Assembly: GCA_023374045.1 (NCBI GenBank)
Contig: CM041779.1
Span: 299,098,167-299,162,166 of the forward strand
Source of the DNA: Limonium bicolor
Lineage: Eukaryota; Streptophyta; Magnoliopsida; Caryophyllales; Plumbaginaceae
Direction: 5' to 3'
Length of the DNA: 64,000 bases
This document shows positions 59,457-64,000 of this stretch, one piece after another. The stretch's first letter is position 1. The number at the start of each line of letters is the position of its first letter. A program made the position numbers and the translations under genes. The notes beneath the pieces were generated by a model. The model was not told the DNA's origin, did no database searches, and was given only the letters and a program-made list of their open reading frames with translations.

Positions 59457-60191
59457 CTAATATTGTCTAAAGGTTAGGTTTAATCTTCCTGGTCTCATAT
59501 GCGTCGCATTGATTACTGCTGACGGTGCTGTATTCAGCTTGATCCTCTTAATCCCATGGTATAACATCCTTGATTCTCCTCCCATAATTAACACATCACC
59601 TGACTTAAGCACTAACTTATCTGCACGGTCCGCACGCTTCTGCTCGCCGTATAAAAATTCTGCATCATCCCCAATGGACCAAGACACTACGGGTATCCCT
59701 CTTTCAAGAGACTCCATTGTCTCGTCCTTGTCCTGGTGTAGTCCCAGTTTCCCGTCCTTCTCGTAGAAGTTTACAATGCAAATGTCTGCTTGGATGTTTG
59801 GAATCGGTTCAGCCTCCAACTGCCGAGCGATTTCCACGACTTGTGTAATAACTGGATGGAACTCTTCGGGTATTCCCGGTGGTGAGACTCCATCTTGCAC
59901 TCTCATGGTTTGGTATTCTTGGCATACGGATTCCAATCCTTGCCCAAGCTCATCATTTTAATCTCATCCTTGCTCCCCCTGGGTACTCCGGTGTGTAAAA
60001 ACCTCCCGGTCCTATTCCTAGTTGATTGCATTCCTGATGATGGCTATTTGTTGCGGGTGTCAGGTATCCCCTTAATAAAATCATACCTGGGCGGATAACC
60101 TGACATTGTTCGGTTGGAAAGTCTATGGTTTCGATGTCGGTGTGCTCCGGGTTAGATGTAGATGGTATTGGGTAGCAAATGTTGAATCTTC
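59457..60191 (-). pseudogene. AlkB-type 2-oxoglutarate/Fe(II) dioxygenase of element D
   Basis: Domain of about 240 residues, most like plant ALKBH1D proteins. N-terminal part (frame from 60191): RFNICYPIPSTSNPEH, VIRPGMILLRGYLTP, NQLGIGPGGFYTPEYPGG; then two single-base deletions (about 59958 and 59925); then an open frame to 59457: GIPEEFHPVI, CIVNFYEKDGKLGLHQDKDE, DDAEFLYGEQKR, LKSGDVLIMGGESRMLYHGI, PGRLNLTFRQY. HxD (HQD), distal His (LYHG) and the arginine of LTFR, needed for iron and 2-oxoglutarate, are all there. It stands between gag and protease, in the gag direction. By homology it may remove methyl groups from nucleic acid; whether RNA or DNA is the target cannot be told. Confidence 0.92.
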
Positions 60192-60324
60192 CTAAAGTGG
60201 TAGTAGGTTATATCTTACTTAAGTTCTAATCTCATCTTATTCTTACTTAACTCATTTATTCACCAAACATGCATGATAATGCGGTAAGCAGGTAGTTTTT
60301 ATTACTAAATGGTTATAGTGGTAC
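60192..60324 (-). other. Candidate intron 3a joining gag to AlkB in element D
   Basis: Minus strand: donor GGCCAG/GTACCA, acceptor CACTTTAG/GAAGAT, 133 bp, with stops. Phase 1 on both sides, giving an in-frame Gag-AlkB fusion. The same donor could instead use the acceptor at 59304-59305. Confidence 0.6.
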
Positions 60325-60666
60325 CTGGCCTCGATGAGGGTTCAGGCTCATCGTCCCGGTCCACCATGTGTAAAGTGGGTCCCGTCTTCTGGGTCACCCG
60401 TGGGTTCTTGTCCGCCGGCTGCAGCACCTTCCTCTGACCGTCAGATCCAGCTCCCTGATCGGTCTTGCCCTTGCCCCTGGTATCGGGCCTATAGGCTCTG
60501 CTAGCAGGGTTCCGGTAGCACTCATATGCCCGGTGTCCATACACTCCACAGAAGTTGCACTCCACTTTATTCCCTTTACAGTCGAGCCCGGGGTGGTCCT
60601 TGTGAAACCACCTACAAATGAAGCGTCGCTGGTAGCCACCACCGGCTCCCTTCTCAGTCTCAGATC

Positions 60667-60746
60667 CTGATGATTCATAATGTCAATTCTCATATCTCAA
60701 ATGGTTACTAATTTGTTTCTTAACTCATTTAATATCAATTCCTTAC
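60667..60746 (-). other. Candidate intron 2 in gag of element D
   Basis: Minus strand: donor CCAAAGG/GTAAGG, acceptor ATCATCAG/GATCTG, 80 bp, AT-rich, stop codons in all frames. The join is in frame (phase 1) and leads into the zinc-knuckle part. Confidence 0.68.
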
Positions 60747-60999
60747 CCTTTGGCGCCTTAGAGCGCAGGGGTGTAGCTGCAATAGCATATGTCAACTTCA
60801 ATGGCTCTTCCGAAGCCTTCTCCTTTTCCTCCCTCCCCTTTGGGTTCTGATTTTTCTGGGCCTGAGGCTGGTACTTTTGTTTCTTGTACCCTCCTTGCCC
60901 TTGACTTTCTGAGCTCTTACCAGCACTCTTCCTCTTTGCATTCTCCTCGTCCCTCAGCTGGACGGTTATCTCAACCTTAGCAGCGGCGTGATAGCACTC

Positions 61000-61085
61000 C
61001 TGCTTTTCCATAGTATTAGTCACACTTATTTCTCATAATCTAAATCTTACTCATTACTTACTCAAATCTCAATCATTCTCATTAC
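61000..61085 (-). other. Candidate intron 1 in gag of element D
   Basis: Minus strand: donor CTTGCAG/GTAATG, acceptor AAAGCAG/GAGTGC, 86 bp, with a branch-point-like TGACTAAT about 22 bases before the acceptor. Joining gives a capsid-end sequence of the expected kind (YTTLQ then ECYHAAAKVE), as in other chromovirus Gags, while reading through meets stops. Confidence 0.65.
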
Positions 61086-61734
61086 CTGCAAGGTAGTGTA
61101 ACTCGTCGGCCCCATGCCGTAGCGGAGTCGATGGCTAAGCCGCCATAGAAGCGGTCCACAGGATCTGGTCAGAAATCCAAGACTGGCAGAAGACGGAGCA
61201 AGGCAGTGAACTCTGAGTAATACTCGTCCACTGTCATCTTGTCCGTCTGCCTAAGCGCATCCAACTGCAAGCGCTTCTTCGTCTGGACATGGGCGGGGTA
61301 GTACTTTGCTCGTAGCAAGCGGTGTACTGCTCCCAGCCGAACTCTGGATTGGCCACATGCTCGGCCCTCACCAGCTTCCACCAATCGCCTGCCGCCCCCT
61401 TCAGATAGAAAGCAGCTAGGCGCACCTTGATCCCAGCAGGGACATCAAGGGTCTCGAAGGCGGTCTCCAGCTCGGAGATGTACGCCTCAAGCTTGGCGGG
61501 ATCGGTCTCCCCCTTAAAGTGCGCGGGTCGAAGATCTGCTAGACTCTTCACCCAGTTTGGTTCCCTAGGTTGTGGCGGTGGAGGTGGTGCACCCGCACCA
61601 GGCTGATAGCCCATATGCCCTAATGCGGCAGCTACGATCTCCGCGATCGTCTGCCCTCCAGGTATTCCTGAAGTATCCTCACCCTGGCCGCGACCTCGGC
61701 TTCCCCTAGGACGTCCTGCCATCTGAACAAGCAT

Positions 61735-61959
61735 AACTCACATTAGATTTGTATTCACCACTGTTTCGGTTAGTGAATTTATAACGTCCGTAGACGGTAA
61801 AGACGATCCACACTTATTAGTGGTCATCTGACTCTACTCACTCTAACTTCTCACACACCCTTAACCCAACACTCATTCCTTAACTTATATCCTAACTCGG
61901 TGGTTACTTATGTCCGGTATTTCTTGATCAGAGCGTAACTACGCTCTGATACCACTTTT
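61735..61959 (-). other. Leader of element D with primer binding site and hairpin
   Basis: On the minus strand TGGTATCAGAGC (61943-61954 on plus as its complement) follows the LTR end after six bases and matches the initiator tRNA-Met primer site. Nine of its bases with flank form a perfect inverted repeat (61927-61935 with 61942-61950, six-base loop). The remaining ~190 bp to the gag ATG hold nothing recognised. Confidence 0.88.
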
Positions 61960-64000
61960 TGTAACACCCCATCCAAAGCCATTCGTGGTTATCGCAAAAC
62001 TGAACACTTAATCGAACACGTCGCAGCGGAAATAAATAACACCTGGACCTTGCCACGGTCTGATCGTTAGAATATACCGGTCTTAACATTTACAATACTT
62101 ATCCATAATACTTATCCAACTCAAACATCACCATCCACAATACCACAACCAACCGAGTACAGGTATCTTAACATAATCTCAACCTTACATCAGTTTAAAT
62201 ATAAACAGTCGGGTGCACAGGCGCATCCCGAACTCAAAATAAACATCCCACCCTAAGTCTAACCGCTCCTACTCTCGTAGTGCGTCCTCATGGGTCTCTT
62301 ACCTGCAAGTGTAAAAATAGCCCCCGAGGGGGTCAGCACGAATGCTGGTACACCCTCTCATGGCCCCCAAGCTAACGGGGCTACGACGACTAATTGTCGA
62401 TAGCATGGAAATTGATTACATACACAAGCATAATATGAAGTGCAATAACAATAACCACAGATGAACATATAGTTCACAAACAATGAACGACTCAAGCGTT
62501 CCCTTATCAAGTGGGTTAGTAACCCCCTCCTTAGTCCTCATTTTCTTAACCTCAGTTCCTTACCTTACCTTAATCTTAATCTCAGTATACAAACCTTCCT
62601 GGAAGGGATTGGTTGTAGCTTAATTCGAACCTGGGATTTAGGTGATCCCACCGCACCATCTTAATGCCACCTACTCTACGGGAGTCCAGCGTAGCTGAGC
62701 CGGCAACCGGCCCTAGGCTACAAGTCCGAAGACAAGTCCTTAAGCGGAGGGCGGATCTGATTCAGATACCGTCCCCCTTTTTCCTTAGCATGCATGACCG
62801 GAGATCGGTCCCGGGTTTCCTCACTCAAGTTCCAGTTAGTAGAAATCTTAATCACCATGTGCTAGCTAAGCCTTAACGGGCATTAACCAACAACCACCAA
62901 ACTTAACTCTTATTCTTAACTCAGTAAGTACTAAACTTGGTTAGTAACCATCTCAAGTCTCGCGGGTTAGTGTAAAGATAACACAAACACAACGAGAACA
63001 TATATATATCCGGTTGCATGCTTTATCTTGTTTTAGTCATAGCAATTAAACAGATAGCACACAAGCCGAGGGACACCTCGTTAGCAAGCAGGTCACAAGA
63101 AGGATTGTACCGTTCACCGTCGATCGTTGTTTGATTAATCTTCTTCGGGGTCCCAATTCACAAACCTAAAACATTCATTCATTTTTAGGTCATTAGTTAT
63201 CTGCACCTTACTTAACTTACTTAGTCCCTAAGGATTCCCATTCAATAACCTCTCAAATCCTTGCCACTTAGCTTACAAACTTAACTTTAAACATTAAAAC
63301 TTATACTAATCTTAACTTAATTTCTTAAGTTCTTAGGGTCCTAATCATTACCACCCACCAAAGGCATACCTTATTACCCATTGCCATTCTTAGAATTCAA
63401 AATTTTCTTTTTTTTTAGGCTCGACCGAACTTCCGACCGACCTTACCTAAGGTCGGTCCATTCCAGAACACTTCACCGTTTGAAAATTCTACCCCGACCG
63501 ACCTTGCAAGTCCGGTCCCCAAGGTCGGTCCATTCCCGAGAGTTTCCCTGAGGGAAATTTAAGCTCGACCGAACTTACCAAGTCCGGTCCTATGTTCGGT
63601 CGATTCCAGAGACTTAATTCCTTCACAAAATACAGCCCGACCGACCTTGCAAGTTCCGGTCCCCAAGTCGGTCCATTCCAGAAACTTTCTCCGGTAGTGT
63701 AAACTGAGCTCGACCGACCTTGCAGGTCCGGTCCTAAGGTCGGTCGGCTCCAGAACCTTGTTTCTAAATTCTCTTTCAACTCCAAACTTCTCCTCATATA
63801 TCCTAATATGTTATAACCTCATTTGGGCACCTCAAATACACCTTAAGCCCTCCTCAAACACATTAAATCATTCACCAAGATTCACCTTAGTCATTATGCA
63901 TTTTCCTTGTAATAATGCTAACACTTGTAATGTTTTCCTCTAGGTTTCTAGGTGTGGTTCATACCTAATGTAACCACTATGCCAAATGTTTTCCTCACCA
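61960..64000 (-). repeat. 5' LTR of element D, continues beyond window
   Basis: Begins (plus strand) TGTAACACCCCATCCAAAGCC like 51485 and follows it nearly base for base to the window end. Differences noted are mainly one- or two-base indels and a handful of substitutions. Confidence 0.95.
63423..63745. repeat. Hairpin array, 5 units, in the 5' LTR of element D
   Basis: Units start at 63423, 63496, 63567, 63639 and 63712 (spacing 71-73 bp), the counterpart of the array at 52952-53275. Unit 4 differs from the other LTR by small indels that break part of one arm. Confidence 0.92.

Larger units (their letters stand above)
59304..60324 (-). other. Candidate alternative intron 3b joining gag to protease and skipping AlkB
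   Basis: Same donor as intron 3a; acceptor CACAATTAG/GTTATG at 59304-59305. The join is also phase 1 and leads in frame into protease ([13 protein letters not shown]). Element A has the same acceptor with the same phase at 2511-2512 (GTTGTTAG/GTTATG). AlkB, with its own stop codon, would thus be a terminal alternative exon. Confidence 0.55.
60325..61722 (-). pseudogene. Gag of element D, three exons, with zinc knuckle
   Basis: Start ATG at 61722 (MAGRPRGSRGRGQGED). Exon 1 (61722-61086) has the retrotransposon capsid domain (WVKSLADLRPAHFKGETDPA, AAFYLKGAAGDWWKLV, DKMTVDEYYSEFTALL) with two single-base lesions (about 61310 and 61135) and one TGA. Exon 2 (60999-60747) continues with ECYHAAAKVEITVQL and a basic K/Q-rich region (GYKKQKYQPQAQKNQ). 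Exon 3 (60666-60325) has RFICRWFHKDHPGLDC and a CCHC knuckle (CNFCGVYGHRAYEC), ending EPEPSSRPG at a donor. If the introns are not removed, gag stops early in each interval. Introns are uncommon in chromovirus gag, so this exon model is inference from GT-AG borders and restored frame. Confidence 0.75.
30926..64000. mobile_element. CACTA (En/Spm) transposon, left end and gene part, interrupted by E and D; right end outside window
   Basis: The left terminus CACTAGTAGAAAAA at 30926 is the classical CACTA end. It is inserted into the 3' LTR of element C. Subterminal repeats CTATTTCGGCGGTT and their complements follow (30945-31165). CACTA sequence is interrupted at 31306-49144 by element E and resumes at 49145 with the element's gene on the minus strand (49331-51484), which is interrupted at 51485 by element D. 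The other terminus is not in the window, so the 64000 end is a window limit. Confidence 0.82.
51485..64000 (-). mobile_element. Element D: AlkB-bearing Ty3/gypsy chromovirus, nearly complete, young
   Basis: Minus-strand element: 3' LTR 51485-55614, polypurine tract, pol (55925-59303), AlkB (59457-60191), gag (60325-61722 in three exons), primer site (61943-61954) and 5' LTR from 61960 to beyond the window. The two LTRs differ by only a few SNPs and small indels over the visible 2 kb, so the insertion is recent. It sits in the CACTA gene; GATCC (51480-51484) is the left flank. The coding region still carries a few single-base deletions and two TGA stops. Confidence 0.93.

Overview
The window is nuclear DNA of a flowering plant, probably a eudicot. 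One intact host gene with ten exons and GT-AG introns sits in a dense nest of Ty3/gypsy LTR retrotransposons (Athila-type and chromovirus-type), a CACTA transposon, solo LTRs, a MITE, a SINE-like insertion and a LINE fragment. The species cannot be named from the sequence. A run of 500 N (12574-13073) marks a scaffold gap.

Layout. 1-3248: minus-strand pol end of a decayed chromovirus (element A) that carries an AlkB-type 2-oxoglutarate/Fe(II) dioxygenase between gag and protease. 3249-12573: minus-strand Athila-type element (B) inserted into A's AlkB region and cut off by the gap. 13074-15911: unassigned DNA with one weak candidate exon. 15912-21671: host gene for a plastid S-sulfocysteine synthase (CS26-like member of the cysteine synthase family). 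22572-30925: old plus-strand chromovirus (C); its 3' LTR is interrupted by a CACTA element starting at 30926 and running past the window end. Inside the CACTA lie a non-autonomous Athila-like element (E, 31306-49144, TSD ATCGG) and, in the CACTA's Ulp1-protease-bearing gene (49331-51484), a second AlkB-bearing chromovirus (D, 51485 to beyond 64000). E itself contains solo LTRs, one nested in another (34827-43638 containing 35970-40072), a third at 43794-44943, a copia-type solo LTR at 47057-47866, and small insertions.

Main result. Elements A and D are diverged copies of one chromovirus lineage that carries an ALKBH-like domain with intact Fe(II)/2OG residues in the same place. In D the gag-AlkB-protease region reads as a set of exons: three GT-AG intervals restore the reading frame inside gag and at the gag boundary. 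One donor at the gag end can join in frame either to AlkB or, skipping AlkB, to protease. The protease acceptor and its phase are conserved in A. This suggests a retrotransposon that chooses by splicing between Gag-AlkB and Gag-Pol.

Second result. LTRs and one internal region of otherwise unrelated families (Athila B; D/solo-LTR chromovirus) carry arrays of the same roughly 35-bp hairpin unit, built on GACCGACCTTGC / GCAAGGTCGGTC arms with a constant 70-74 bp period; related CCGGAC and CCGGCA palindrome clusters occur in two more families.

All ages, frames and splice joins were worked out by eye; no database search or alignment program was used.
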